Source of the DNA: Emiliania huxleyi CCMP1516
Lineage: Eukaryota > Haptophyta > Isochrysidales > Noelaerhabdaceae
Direction of reading: 5' to 3'
Assembly (NCBI RefSeq): GCF_000372725.1
Contig: NW_005200631.1
Span: forward strand, 171,362 to 235,361
Length of the DNA: 64,000 nt
In this document: one piece after another, positions 10,500 to 23,990 of the stretch
Position numbering within the stretch: position 1 is the first letter of the stretch
How the letters are laid out: each line of letters begins with the position of its first letter
Made by a program: the position numbers and the translations under genes
The notes under the pieces: model-generated
What the model was told of the DNA's origin: nothing
Databases searched by the model: none
What the model saw: only the letters and a program-made list of their open reading frames with translations

Positions 10500-10725
10500 G
10501 CGTATATCACCTCAAGCCAATGTACGCGGCCACACGTGTAGGCGCGTTTCTTAGCTAAAACGAGCGCCTGCACGAGTAGACGCTTATATTCGAGCTCGCC
10601 AAATGCGCATCTGCACGTGGAGGCGCTCATGTTAGCTAGGGCTCGCACCTGCACGTGTGGGCGCGTATCTGACACAAGCACCTACACGTGTGGGCGCGAG
10701 CCTTGGCTAAGATGCGCGCCTGGCC
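10500..10725. repeat. Degenerate tandem repeat with CACGTG cores
   Basis: Five diverged units of about 35-50 bp, each containing CACGTGTGGGCGCG or a variant (cores near 10532, 10570, 10614, 10653 and 10684) followed by GCTAGCT/GCTAA-like text. The E/G-box-like palindrome is the best-conserved part. Confidence 0.6.
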
Positions 10726-11129
10726 GCCGAGTACGATAGTTGCGAGGGAGCGAGTGACGGATAAAGTCGTGTGAAAGAGCTGTGAAAGCGAAAGTAGTGA
10801 AATTAAATGCCCGCGTACGTTCCGGCGCGCCTTTTGAATACAGTAGCTCCTGGGAGACCTCTCTGTGAATTCATGTGTATTTGTATTCAACACGTAGGGT
10901 AAAGCTATCTCGGCTCTGTTCGTACTTCGAGCGAGCTTTCAGCTCACTTTGACGACGCTAGGGAAAAATCGAATCGAGTCCGAGATGCAGTGAGGCGGAT
11001 CCTTCACTGTACGGCTTTATCTCATTTTACAAATTGGAACTCCCTCATCCGTCTCCGTCTTCTCACAGCGCTCTCGTCGGGCGTTCGTAACGTAATCAAC
11101 AGCGACTGTCCGGTCCGGTCGTTCCTTCA

Positions 11130-14472
<3,343 letters not shown>

Positions 14473-14474
<2 letters not shown>

Positions 14475-16022
14475 GGAGGCACTGAGTCCCACGGCGCGGG
14501 CTCGCCGGGAGAGCCTCTTCGCCAGCCACGCGGCGGGCGGCTGGTGGCTCATGCCTCCCGCGCCGGACGGACACTGCTTCGTGGAAGGCCACGACCCGTT
14601 CAGCTTTGCGGCGCCGGCGGTCGGCCTCATGCTCGCCTTCGCGGTGGCGCGGCGCATGCTCGGCCGCGCGGGCGTGGCGGTAGGCAGGGCCGTGCGCGGC
14701 CAAGGCGCCGACCAGGTCGACTGGAGCCGCTTCGGTGATGTGTCGTACTTCACCGTCTGCCACCTCGCGCTCAGCGCGCTCTTCGTCGGCGCGATCGGCG
14801 GCGAGGCGCTGGGCTGGATGGCCGACACGGGCGTGCTGTGGGAGTACGAGCAGCCTCGCCTCTCCGCCGGGCTGTACGGGTACTACGTGATCGAGCTCGC
14901 CTTCACGGGCGAGTCGTGCGTCCACATGCTCCTCTCCCTTGCGGCTGACAGCTCGAGCCGTGACGTTCCCATGCTGATTCATCACGCCGCCACCCTGCTG
15001 GTCATGCTCGCCGCGCTGCGCGCGGGGTTTGTGCGCGTCGGCGCCGCCGTCCTCTTCATCCACGACGCGACCGACCTGCCCATCGACGCGACTCGCCTGT
15101 GCCAGTCCCTCGGCTGGACGCGCAGCCTGTGCGCCTAGAAGCGTGAATGCGGATTCCTGTCTCCCAAAGCGCTCTAGAGGACACGCGCGCTCCGCTGCAC
15201 TCCGGTGTGTTCCGCTGTATTGACTGTATTCGCACCCCTCGTATCCACGCGGAGCTCTGAGTACGCTGCACAACACCGTCCTCCCGCCCCGAGGCTGGCG
15301 TATTCACAATGCAGGCCTGTACGCTTCCGTCCTCGCCACGCTGGCCTCGTGGGCGGCGCTGCGGCTGTACGCCTTCCCGCGCTACGTCGTCGCGTCCGCG
15401 CTGCTCGACACAACGCACTACCTCGAGGTGTTCGACTTCGTCGGCCTCAAAGTGAGCGGCGCCTCTCGGCTCCTCTAAGCTCCTCTCGGCACCTCTCGCC
15501 ACCTCTCGGCACCTCTCGGCACCTCTCGGCACCTCTCGGCACCTCTCGGCGCCTCTCGGCTCCTCTCGGCTCCTCTCGGCTCCTCTCGGCACCTCTCGGC
15601 TCCTCTCGGCTCCTCTCGGCTCCTCTCGGCTCCTCTCGGCTCCTCTCGGCTCCTCTCGGCTCCTCTCGGCTCCTCTCGGCTCCTCTCGGCACCTCTCGGC
15701 ACCTCTCGGCTCCTCTCGGCTCCTCTCGGCTCCTCTCGGCTCCTCTCGGCTCCTCTCGGCTCCTCTCGGCACCTCTCGGCACCTCTCGGCTCCTCTCGCC
15801 ACCTCTCGGCTCCTCTCGGCTCCTCTCGGCCCCTCTCGGCTCATCTCGGCACCTCTCGGCTCCTCTTGCGTCCAGGTGATCGGCGTCGCGTACACGCTCT
15901 ACGTGCTGCCGCTCCTCTTCCTCGTGGCGCTGCACTACTACTGGTTCGGGCTGATTGTGCTCAAGGCGGGGCGCCAGCTCGGGCTGCTGCCTTCTGGGGA
16001 GAAGAAGCGAAAGGCGGCGTGA
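14473..16022 (+). CDS. TLC-domain (TRAM/LAG1/CLN8-like) multi-pass membrane protein, 3 exons
   Basis: Exon 1 is 14473 to about 15133, exon 2 about 15323-15450, exon 3 about 15874-16022. Exon 1 has an N-terminal region with GHDPFSFAAPAVGLMLAF and further TM helices. The TLC-like core includes ALGWMADTGVL, a helix with ELAFTGESCVHMLL, and LIHHAATLLVMLAA, whose HH pair is typical of TLC proteins. FIHDATDLPIDATRLCQSLG is the equivalent of the second conserved HD(x)D(x) stretch. Exon 3 ends in a Lys-rich tail (GEKKRKAA), like an ER-retention tail. Likely ER ceramide-synthase-like or lipid-sensing function; which is unresolved. Its start codon overlaps the possible GT29 start codon on the other strand; a later ATG (MPPAPDGHC) is an alternative. 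Confidence 0.82.
15134..15322 (+). mobile_element. Introner family B copy (minimal, no minisatellite), TLC intron 1
   Basis: It begins CCTAGAAGCGTGAATGCGG and ends GGCTGGCGTATTCACAATGC-AG. Flanks are GCCTGTGC and GCCTGTAC (7 of 8 match). This is the cleanest about 188-bp version of the family. Excision joins LGWTRSL to YASVLATLASW. Confidence 0.85.
15451..15873 (+). repeat. TLC intron 2: about 38 copies of a 10-bp TCCTCTCGGC unit
   Basis: From 15464 to about 15865 the intron is an almost uniform array of TCCTCTCGGC/ACCTCTCGGC. Excision joins FDFVGLK to VIGVAYTLYVLPLL. The unit shares the CTCGGC core with arrays in introns of other genes in the window. Confidence 0.9.
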
Positions 16023-16357
16023 CACGCCGCAGCTGCGCGAGCGCACCCTCGCCCAGGACAGCCACCAGGGAGGGGTAGTTTGGCGTGACCTTTTGTTCAT
16101 CTCAAAACTTTCTGGTAGAGCCGGTACATACCTTCACCTCCTGGTCGCTGCTCTGTCGTGCGTCCACCACCGTTTTAGATCATACATTTGTCCACCACGT
16201 TTATCACGCCATCACAACGGTCTCTTGATTCGTCGCCCTCGTCACTGTGATGCTCTCACACCCCGCCGCACACCGCGCGGGCTGATCGACTCCAACAAGC
16301 TCCTCTATTCGTGCAGCTGAGCCACTAAACTGCCCGCCGTGCAGAGCCCCCCATACC

Positions 16358-17782
16358 TCATTGCCCCAGCGCCCACGCCTCGATCTTCTTCGGCAGCAGC
16401 TGGTCCGACAGGTCCTCCCCGTGGCCAAGGCAGCCGCTTTCCCCCTTGCCCCAGGTGAACACGGCGCCGTCGGCGGTGCTGGCGAGGCTGTGCCGGCCTC
16501 CAGCCGACAGGGTGACGACGCGCCTCCCCGCCAACGCCTCGATCTTTTTGGGCAGTAACTGGTTCTGCCCGTCGCCGTGGCCCAGCCGGCCTGAGTCTCC
16601 ACCGCCCCAGCTCCAGACACTGCCATCGGCGGTGAGGGCGAGGCTGTGGAACTCCCCAGCCGACGCAGCGACGACGCGCGGCCCAACAAAGGCCTCGACC
16701 TTCTTGGGCAGCAGCTGGTCCTGCTCCTCGCCGTGGCCCAAGCAGCCGTAGACACCACCGCCCCAGCTCCAGAGGGCGCCGTTGGCGGTGAGGGCGAGGC
16801 TGTGGTATCCTCCAGCCGACACAGCGACGACGTGCTGGCCAGCAAAGGCCTCTATCTTCTTCGGCAGCCGCCGGCTCTGCCGGTCGCCGTGGCCGAGCTG
16901 GGCATAGTATCCAAAGCCCCAGCTCCAGACGCTGCCGTCGGCGGTGAGGGCAAGGCTATGCCCGGCTCCAGCCGACACAGCGACAACGGGCTGGCCGACA
17001 AAGGCCTCGATCTTCGTGGGCAGCTGCTGGTTCTGCTGGTCGCCGTGGCCCAACTCGCCAACGCCTCCCTGGCCCCAGCTCCAGACGGCACCGTCAGCGG
17101 TGGCAGCGAGGCTGTGGTGCAGCCCAGCCGAGACAGCGACGACACGCCCTGCCAAGGCCTCGACTTTCTTCGGCAGCAGCTGGCTCTGCTCGTCGCCGTG
17201 GCCCAGCTGGCCAAAGCCTCCCATGCCCCAGCTCCAGACGGCACCGTCGGCGGCAAGGGCGAGGTTGTGCACGAGTCCAGACGTCACGCTCACGGCGCGC
17301 TCGCCGCCCAGCGGGGAAGGGAGGCGGGTCGGCGTCTTGAGCTGCGTCACGCCCTCGCCGTGACCGAGGAGGCCTTGCCGCCAATTCTCAGCCGTGCCGC
17401 ACGATGAGAGCCGCCCCTCACCGTCGATGAAGAGGCTGTGCCGAGAGCCTCCCGCCGCCCTCGCCGGCAGGTTGGCCTCGCGCAGCAGCGCAGCGAAGCA
17501 CAGCCACCGCACGGCGCAGCCCTCGCCCTCTGGCTGCGCCGGCAGCTCGAAGCCGCGCTCTTGCGCCCACAAGCGGATGGCCTCTACCGCGAGCGAGGCG
17601 TGGAAGAGAAGCGAGACGGCCGCGACGCGAGCGATGTCGACGGGGTCGCAGCGGGAGAGGGCGCGCACGAGGAGCTCCGTGGGGAGGTCGAGGAGGCGGG
17701 CGGGCGGCGGCGTCTCTGGCGGGGGAGCGGCGGTGGCGGGGGGGTTGAGGCGGCGCGAGCGGCGGCGCGGCGGGGTGGACAT
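16358..17782 (-). CDS. F-box plus RCC1-repeat (beta-propeller) protein
   Basis: A single-exon 474-aa protein. The N-terminus is Pro/Arg-rich, then an F-box-like stretch (LLDLPTELLVRALSRCDPVD, about residues 30-65). Seven RCC1-type blades follow, each with the pattern HSLALTADGSVWSWG ... GQLGHG ... LLPKKIEA ... VVAVSAGG (about residues 110-465). It is probably a substrate adaptor of an SCF ubiquitin ligase or a propeller scaffold; the RCC1 repeats do not by themselves imply Ran exchange activity. Blades are highly similar at DNA level, suggesting recent internal duplication. The start codon follows the AAATTCTTTTCC motif by a few bases. Confidence 0.88.
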   Translation of the reverse strand: MSTPPRRRSRRLNPPATAAPPPETPPPARLLDLPTELLVRALSRCDPVDIARVAAVSLLFHASLAVEAIRLWAQERGFELPAQPEGEGCAVRWLCFAALLREANLPARAAGGSRHSLFIDGEGRLSSCGTAENWRQGLLGHGEGVTQLKTPTRLPSPLGGERAVSVTSGLVHNLALAADGAVWSWGMGGFGQLGHGDEQSQLLPKKVEALAGRVVAVSAGLHHSLAATADGAVWSWGQGGVGELGHGDQQNQQLPTKIEAFVGQPVVAVSAGAGHSLALTADGSVWSWGFGYYAQLGHGDRQSRRLPKKIEAFAGQHVVAVSAGGYHSLALTANGALWSWGGGVYGCLGHGEEQDQLLPKKVEAFVGPRVVAASAGEFHSLALTADGSVWSWGGGDSGRLGHGDGQNQLLPKKIEALAGRRVVTLSAGGRHSLASTADGAVFTWGKGESGCLGHGEDLSDQLLPKKIEAWALGQ

Positions 17783-17783
17783 C

Positions 17784-17832
17784 GCGAGGAAAAGAATTTA
17801 AACAGACAACTCTCTCTCACAGCACACAGGCT
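17784..17832 (-). promoter_or_regulatory. 5' cassette of the RCC1 gene
   Basis: In gene orientation: GTGCTGTGAGAGAGAG, then TTGTCTG, TTTAAATTCTTTTCC, then CGCG-ATG. The same order (GTGCTGTGAGAGAG, spacer, AAGAATTCTTTT) precedes the genes at 57149 and 61333. Confidence 0.6.
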
Positions 17833-17890
17833 CGACACAGGTGCGAACTGGCGCGTGCTAGTACTATCACCGGCACACCACCGGAGCCGC

Positions 17891-17990
17891 CTAAGCGACT
17901 CCGTTAAGAACGGCAATGCACTTAGCTCCGTGCACAATGCCGCTGTCCCCGCACGCTAGCTCGTTCACCGTCTGCCAGGCCGGGATCACA
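17891..17990 (-). pseudogene. Dispersed coding-like fragment H, copy 2
   Basis: On the minus strand this matches the 3' part of the 60898-61119 copy (GGCAGACGGTGAACGAGCTA ... CTTAACGGAGTCGCTTAGGC), including the terminal GVA-stop and about 60 bp beyond it. It lies about 100 bp upstream of the RCC1 start, in the same orientation as RCC1. Confidence 0.75.
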
Positions 17991-18027
17991 TTGTGATCTG
18001 CCGAGGGTCAGAACACCGTTCGCACAG

Positions 18028-18252
18028 TCCCTCGAAATTCTCGAGGTTGATATCCTTTGGCCGCGTTGGGTAGCGACGATTGGTGTTGAGTGTGTGGTCG
18101 CAGCGTGTTGGCGCGCTTTACCCTGCCCCACGCCACCGCCGCCGACCGAGAGATGAGGACTTTGGGACGGCGGCAGACAAAGGTGAAAACATCGCGTCAC
18201 ACCGCTACCCAACGCGTCCAAAGGATATCAACCTCGAGAACCTCGAGAGATA
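18028..18252. repeat. Inverted pair of repeat F
   Basis: GAGGTTGATATCCTTTGGCC then GCGTTGGGTAGCGA (18044-18078) and its inverse (CTACCCAACGCGTCCAAAGG then ATATCAACCTCGAGAACCTC, 18203-18248) flank about 125 bp. Single F copies are at 20232-20290 and 30328-30382. 18253-18600 shows nothing else recognisable. Confidence 0.8.
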
Positions 18253-18607
18253 CTCGACCTCAACTACCACCAGCGCGGTAGGCTACGGTTAGGTTGGTAG
18301 TGGTACGGTGTGTATATCGCGCGCCTTGCGGGGGGGGCGCGGAAAAGAGGAACCTCTTAGCGCCATCGCCATGGTGCTGCAAGCAGCGCCGGGCGACGAC
18401 GGCTTACCGCCTCCCAGTCCCCCTCGGCACACCCCCGCGCTGTGCTTAGTGTTTGACGACTCGAACCCGTGAAGCTTCCCCGTGCGCGGGTTACCCCGCA
18501 CACGGGTCAGCCTGCCAGCCACGTATCCACGCAAGCGTGGTCCGCGCGCATGGCATACAGGCGTCCGCCAGACAGCGCAGAGGCTAGGCGACCGGGGAAG
18601 GACTAGC

Positions 18608-19162
18608 TCAAGGGCAACACAGCGTCACCAGCCGTTGGCGCGCAGGACGACTGTCTGCACGGCCCGCCGGTTGGGACGAGTGCGCGACGCGGTTGAACCG
18701 CTCAATATGGCCGGCAGCTCGCGCTGCCGGCGGGGTTGGTTGGGGAGAACCGGCACGGGGAAAGCCGGCCTTCCCGGAGGGGTCGCCCCCTCGAGGGGCC
18801 CCGAAGGGCCCCCCGGGGGGGCGGGGGCCCCCGCCCTGAGGGGCGGGGGCAGGTTGTTCGTCGCCTAGCGCGAGGGAGTCAACCCTTGTTGCCAAGTCGG
18901 CGAGCGTGTTTTGCATCGAGAGAGAGACCATAGCAGATGCGAGAGCGGCTTCGTCCGGATCGTCTCCGATCTCCCTCGCCTGTTCGCTCGGTACGTAATC
19001 GGACCATATCGCTCGAACTCTCGGGGGGCATAGAGCGGGAGATGGCAGCGGCGCGGGAGGCAGTAGCAGCGGCGGCGGAGCAGGCGCTAGTGGCAGCGGA
19101 AGCGCGGGTACCCGTGGATGTGAGGGCAGTGATGGCGGCAGCAACGGCGGCGACGGCAGCAT
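18608..19162 (-). CDS. Possible Pro-rich hypothetical protein
   Basis: A 184-aa frame. The central part (SDYVPSEQAREIGDDPDEAA then MVSLSMQNTLADLATRVDSL) looks like real amphipathic coding sequence, flanked by Pro-rich low complexity. No family is recognised. It could also be a retroelement gag-like remnant. Confidence 0.3.
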   Translation of the reverse strand: MLPSPPLLPPSLPSHPRVPALPLPLAPAPPPLLLPPAPLPSPALCPPRVRAIWSDYVPSEQAREIGDDPDEAALASAMVSLSMQNTLADLATRVDSLALGDEQPAPAPQGGGPRPPGGPFGAPRGGDPSGKAGFPRAGSPQPTPPAARAAGHIERFNRVAHSSQPAGRADSRPARQRLVTLCCP

Positions 19163-19954
19163 GAATGCCCGTGCCGCTGGCAGCGGAGACGGTCAGGCGA
19201 TGGCTTCCGCCACCGCCAAGGCCCCCGCCGCTCTCATCTCATGCGCCGGACCCTCGGCCGGTCGAGTGGAAAAAACGCGAGGACGACCGCTACAGAAAGG
19301 CGCGATTTGCGCGACGGCACGACCGACCCCGCTCCTCCCATCCACAGTCCACAGACGCGCTATGACAGGCGGCGTGCACGAGCATATGCGGGCGTGGGAG
19401 CCCGAGGAGGACTTAACGATCCTGCGACTGCTCGGTGAGTGTGCCCAAAGTGGTCTCGGCCCAAATTGGTCTCGCATCGCGGTCTCGCTACCAGGCGCGT
19501 GTGCCCCTCTCGCCTCCCGCAAGCACCGTCCGCGCCGCCGTCGCTGCTCTCAATGACATTTGGCAGCGTCGTCCCCACCGCTCGCTCCTCGCCGCCGCCT
19601 CACAAAAGGAGAGCAAGGCAGCTCGTACCTCTGGCCTGAGCGAGCCCTCGCTGCGCAGGCCGGACCGTCTCGTCCGTGCGCAACCGCTGGCAGCGGATCG
19701 AGAAGGGGCGCAAGCTGCGCGAGGCTGGGCATGCGTTCAAGAATCGGTGCCAGCGCTGCGGCGCCCCGAAGCGAGGGCACGTCTGCCTTGCAAAGCTTGA
19801 CCAGCGAGCAAGCGCCGACGCGGTGGCGGCGGCGGGCCTCGGCCAGCCAACGCCCCCGCCGCCTTCTCAGCATCGCTCGCCCGCGCCCGCGCCTACGCCC
19901 GCGCCCGCGCCCCCTCCCTCTGCGTTCAAGGCCTTTATCTGCCACCGTGAGTGA
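19161..19954 (+). CDS. Myb/SANT-domain protein with Cys-His metal-binding-like motif
   Basis: Exon 1 runs to 19494, exon 2 is 19659-19954, with a GC-AG intron between. Spliced, the Myb repeat reads AWEPEEDLTILRLLGECAQS, GLGPNWSRIAVSLPGRTVSS, VRNRWQRIEKG: spaced Trp residues and a recognition helix. Immediately after comes NRCQRCGAPKRGHVC, a C-x2-C-x4-6-H-x-C motif that could bind zinc. The C-terminus is Pro-rich. A nuclear DNA-binding regulator is the natural reading; targets are unknown. The start is uncertain: the frame is open from 19161 with a later Met (MTGGVHEHM) just before the Myb repeat. Confidence 0.7.
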
Positions 19955-20099
19955 GTCAAGTACGTCCTCTGAGATGGAGGTAGAGAACAGCAGCATGGAG
20001 TAGTGCGGAGTCGCATGGTACCTTTTGGGTAATCCGATAAAAAAAGAACAGCTCTGTACGGCTCCAGGGTAGGCTCCGCCTCACTGCATCTCTCTTCGT

Positions 20100-20360
20100 T
20101 GTGAGATGAGCCTGTTTGTGTCTGTGTGTCGCTCGTGCGTGTCGTCATCATCTGTCTAGCGTCCACCCATACCGCGTTGGTGTCCAGTCCGAGCCTGGCT
20201 GTTCTTCACCTTTCTACCTACCTACCTTCATGTCTCGAGGTTCTCGAGGTGGATATCCTTTGGCCGCGTTGGGTAGCGAGGATTGGTGTGACGCGATCCA
20301 CGCAGGCGTGATTTCTGACGGCCGACCGTCAGTGCACGGAGTTGCCCCTTCTCCGACTGC
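20100..20360 (-). repeat. Composite of dispersed repeats E, F and G
   Basis: 20155-20225 is inverse E, 20232-20290 inverse F, and 20303-20360 inverse G (containing the palindrome GACGGCCGACCGTC). The same three blocks recur at 30146-30385 in a different order. The 19955-20700 gap holds this and no clear gene. Confidence 0.85.
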
Positions 20361-20700
20361 CCCGGCTAGTTCCCGAGGTCGTCGGGTGTGACCTCTGCGT
20401 CCCCCGAGACCTAGCGCGGGTGGGTTGGAGGAGGGCTCCCCGCCTCGCTCGCCTCGCCTGCGCCTGCGCCTCGCCTCGCCTGCAGCCGCGCGCGCGCCAC
20501 CACACAGGGATTCCAGTACACAGCCCCTAAAGCTCGGCGCCGGGCACCGAATCGGCCAGGCTCGCTTTATCATGTTGCACGGGGGAGCTCGCTTTACGCG
20601 TTTTGCTGGCTTGTTCCGACTGCTGCTTGTTTTTTCCCTACGTGATATCATCACCGCCAGCAAAACGCCTAAAGCGAACTCCCAGTCGGGCATAAGTGGT

Positions 20701-23700
20701 ATGCTGCTGTTCACCACCACCCTCGTGCTCCTCCTCGCGGCCGCGACGGCCGCGCCGACGCGCCTCGGCATTGAGCGCAAGCGACGCCTCCAAGCAGCAG
20801 TCGATTCGTGCGGGAAGAACGGAGCCGCCGGCCTCCTCGTTCACGAGTCGGCGCGATTCACGACTCAGGTATCGCCGCCTGCTCAAACCCGCAACACTTC
20901 CCGCTTACCATCAAATATACCGATCCCGCACTCAGGATCGACCGCCCCCCGCAGGATTCGGGCGCGGCCTGCGTCGCCAAGCTCGTCAAGAAACTCGACC
21001 TGTATGGAGCGAACATCGTCCAGCGCCTGCCAATGGCCCGAATGGTCGCCATCGCTCCTGTCAACGCTTCCATCCTCGACAGCATTGTCCTCGATAGCGA
21101 GGTGGAGCTGGAGCCCAACTGCATCATCCAGCTCGACGACCTCCCTCCGGGGGCGCCAGTGCCAGCTCAAGCGTGGGGCATCGACCGCATCGACAGCCGC
21201 GATGGGACCGACGGCTTCTACGACGACTCCGGAGTCACCGGCTCTGGCTCCCTCGTCTACATCCTCGACACCGGCACGCCTAGCACCGCGCCCCTCGCGC
21301 CGCGCCCCTCGCACCGCGCCCCTCGCACCGCGCCCCTCGCACCGCGCCCCTCGTACCGCCGTGCGGCAGGCGTCCGCATCGGCCACGTCGACTTTGGCGG
21401 CCGCGCCTTGGCCGGCTGGTCCGCTGGCTGCCCGACGGGCAGCGAGAGCTCGTGCGGCAACGACGTGTCCGGCTACGTCTACCAGGGCGTGATTGACTCC
21501 AGCTCCTCTCGCTGCAACGGCCACGGCACCCACTGCGCCTCGACCGCCGGCGGCACCGTCTACGGCGTTGCAAGGGGCGCCACCATCATCACCGTCCAGG
21601 TGCTCTCGTGCGGCGGCTCCGGCTCCTACGCCGGCGTGATGGCGGGCATCGAGTGGGCGGTCGCCGACGCGCAGAGTCGCGACCTCCCGGCGGTCCTCTC
21701 GATGTCCCTCGGCGGGGGCGGGGCGAACCGGTACGACGCCGTCATCCAGGCGGCGATGGCGGCGGGAGTCCTCACGGTTGTCGCCGCAGGGAACAACAAC
21801 GGCGACGCGTGCCAGAAGTCGCCCGCGTCAACCTTGGAGGCTATCACCGTCGGCTCGACCGATATCGACGATGGTCGCTCCTCCTTCTCCAACTACGGGC
21901 CTTGCATGGACATCTTTGCGCCGGGGCGCGATATCAAGGCGGCTTGGTCCGGCGCCGACGACGCCACGAGGACAATCTCGGGTGCGCTACACCCTTGCCC
22001 CCGACCCCAGCCTCCCGCCCCCGTCCATCCCTTTGGCCACGACGCAGGCACGTCCATGGCGACGCCGCACGCTGCTGGCGTGGCGGCGCAGATTCGGTCA
22101 CTCCACCCGGCGCTCACCCCCGAGGAGGTGACGGACGCGATGCTCTGCATGTCCACCAAGGATGCAGTCACCCAGCCTCTGCCGGCGGACACCGCCAACA
22201 AGCTGCTCTACAACAAGTTTGATGCGGCCGACGTCGCCTCGTGCCTGACCACCGGCCCGCCCAGTCCGCCGTCGCCTCCGCCGTCGCCGGGCTCACCGCC
22301 GTCGCCGCCCGCGGCGTCGCCGCCTCCGCCGTCGCCGCCAGCAGCGTCGCCGCCTCCGCCGCCTCCGCCCAGCCCCTCGCCGCCGCCGCCCGGCCCGGGC
22401 CCACCACTCACGTGCACAACCTCGTGCAGCGTGCCGGAGTATCGCACGCTGATCGCGGTTGCGCCGTCCGAGTGCCCTCCTAACGGGATGAACTTCCTCC
22501 CGAACTGCGACTCGTGCGAGCTCACCTACGGCGCCCGCCCCCCCCGCTTCCTCGCCTGCTCGTCCCTCCCCCGTCGAGCGCGCTCACTCTGGCGCCGCTG
22601 TGCCCCCATGCAGGCGACGTTTGTGAGGGCGACCGTGGAGTGTGCGGCACCGACAATTCCCTCGACAACTGCGGTGCTATTCACACCTCCCATTCACACC
22701 TCCTACTATCCTCCACACTTGACAATTCCCTCGACAACTGCGGTGCCACAAGTCCTGCCCTCAATCAGACCGCCTACCCCAAGAACCCCGTCTCAACTCA
22801 CCCGCCCTGACCGCTTGCAGGGGCCTACGACGTGTACCTCATCACCGGCAACTCCACCGTTTCGCCGCCATCTGCCGGGCCCGTGCCTCCGCCGCCTTCA
22901 TCTGCCTCGCCGTCGCCGTCGCCGTCCGCCAGGCCCGTGCCGCCTCCTCCGTCGGCCTCGCCGTCGCCGTCCGCCCGGCCCGTGCCGCCTCCTCCGTCGG
23001 CCTCGCCGTCGCCGTCCGCCAGGCCCGTGCCGCCTCCTCCGTCGGCCTCGCCGTCGCCGTCCGCCAGGCCCGTGCCGCCTCCTCCGTCGGCCTCGCCGTC
23101 GCCGTCCGCCAGGCCCGTGCCGCCTCCTCCGTCGGCCTCGCCGTCGCCGTCCGCCAGGCCCGTGCCGCCTCCTCCGTCGGCCTCGCCGTCGCCGTCCGCC
23201 AGGCCCGTGCCGCCTCCTCCGTCGGCCTCGCCGTCGCCGTCCGCCCGGCCCGTGCCGCCTCCTCCGTCGGCCTCGCCTGAGCCAGAGCCGTCGCCTGAGC
23301 CCTCACCCTCGCCGGAGCCTTCGCCCTCGTCTTCGCCGCCGCCGCCGCCGCCTCCGTCGCCTTCGCCGCCGCCTCCGTCCGCCTCGCCATCCCCGTGCAA
23401 GCCTTGGTGCGCAAAGAATCCAAAGTGCGTGCAGCCCTCCTCTAACCCCCACTCTCCATTCTACGCACCTCACATGCACCTGCACCTATACCTGTGCATG
23501 TTGCATGTGCATGTGCATGCCAAATGCGCAGGGAAAGCACCCCTCACCCTCCACCCCTCCCGGCCCTCACTCTGCAGTTCGTGGGAGACGAAGTGCAATT
23601 GGCGGCTCAACTGTGCGGGCTGCCCAGAGTGCGACGCTGTGACGCCGCCGCCGCCCAATTGCAAACCTTGGTGCGCGAACAATGGAAAGTGCGTGCAGCC

Positions 23701-23873
23701 CTTCTCTGTCTCCCACACACTCTCCTACGCACCCACTCACCTCGCATGTGTACCCCCCACTCACCGGCCAAATATGCGCAAGCATTCCTCACCCCTCCCG
23801 GCCCCTGTGCAGTTCGTGGGCGACGAAGTGCAAATGGCAGCTCAACTGTGCGGGCTGCCCAGAGTGCAACTAG
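20701..23873 (+). CDS. Secreted subtilisin-like (S8A, proteinase K type) protease with Pro-rich and Cys-rich C-terminal modules
   Basis: Signal peptide LLFTTTLVLLLAAATAAP. Exon 1 ends 20868; an 86-bp GT-AG intron joins RFTTQ to DSGAACVAKL. An I9-like propeptide remnant (VKKLDLYGANIVQRLPMARM) follows. Catalytic triad: Asp in VYILDTG (21267), His in NGHGTHCAST (21522), Ser in GTSMATPHAAG (22053, just after the intron 21982-22047); oxyanion Asn is in VAAGNNNG. Intron 2 (about 21276-21370) is a CGCGCCCCTCGCACC array. After the protease come a Pro-rich linker, a short Cys module (CTTSCSVPEY ... NCDSCELTYGDVCEG), eight or nine copies of a 45-bp SASPSPSARPVPPPP repeat (22900-23275), then two Cys modules (CKPWC, then SWETKCNWRLNCAGCPEC), each split by one intron. 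Stop at 23871. It is likely an extracellular or wall-associated protease. Confidence 0.85.
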
Positions 23874-23887
23874 CGCCGGCATCTGCT

Positions 23888-23990
23888 CCTTTGACGTCGA
23901 TGTCTACTACTATGTCTACTATGTCTACTATGTCTACTAAGTACTATGTCTACTATGTCTACTATGTCTACTATGTCTACTAGGATGTCT
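23888..23990 (+). repeat. TGTCTACTA microsatellite
   Basis: An array of TATGTCTACTA/TGTCTAC units immediately after the subtilisin stop codon. From 23990 to 25130 I see only an AT-richer stretch (24290-24570, several ATCATGA words) and no gene. Confidence 0.85.

Noticed and set aside
15475..15895. Arg/Glu/Gly/Ala repeat protein (GAERSREEPR type) on the minus strand
   Set aside because: Translation of the 10-bp TLC-intron array; the TLC protein reads correctly once this is removed.
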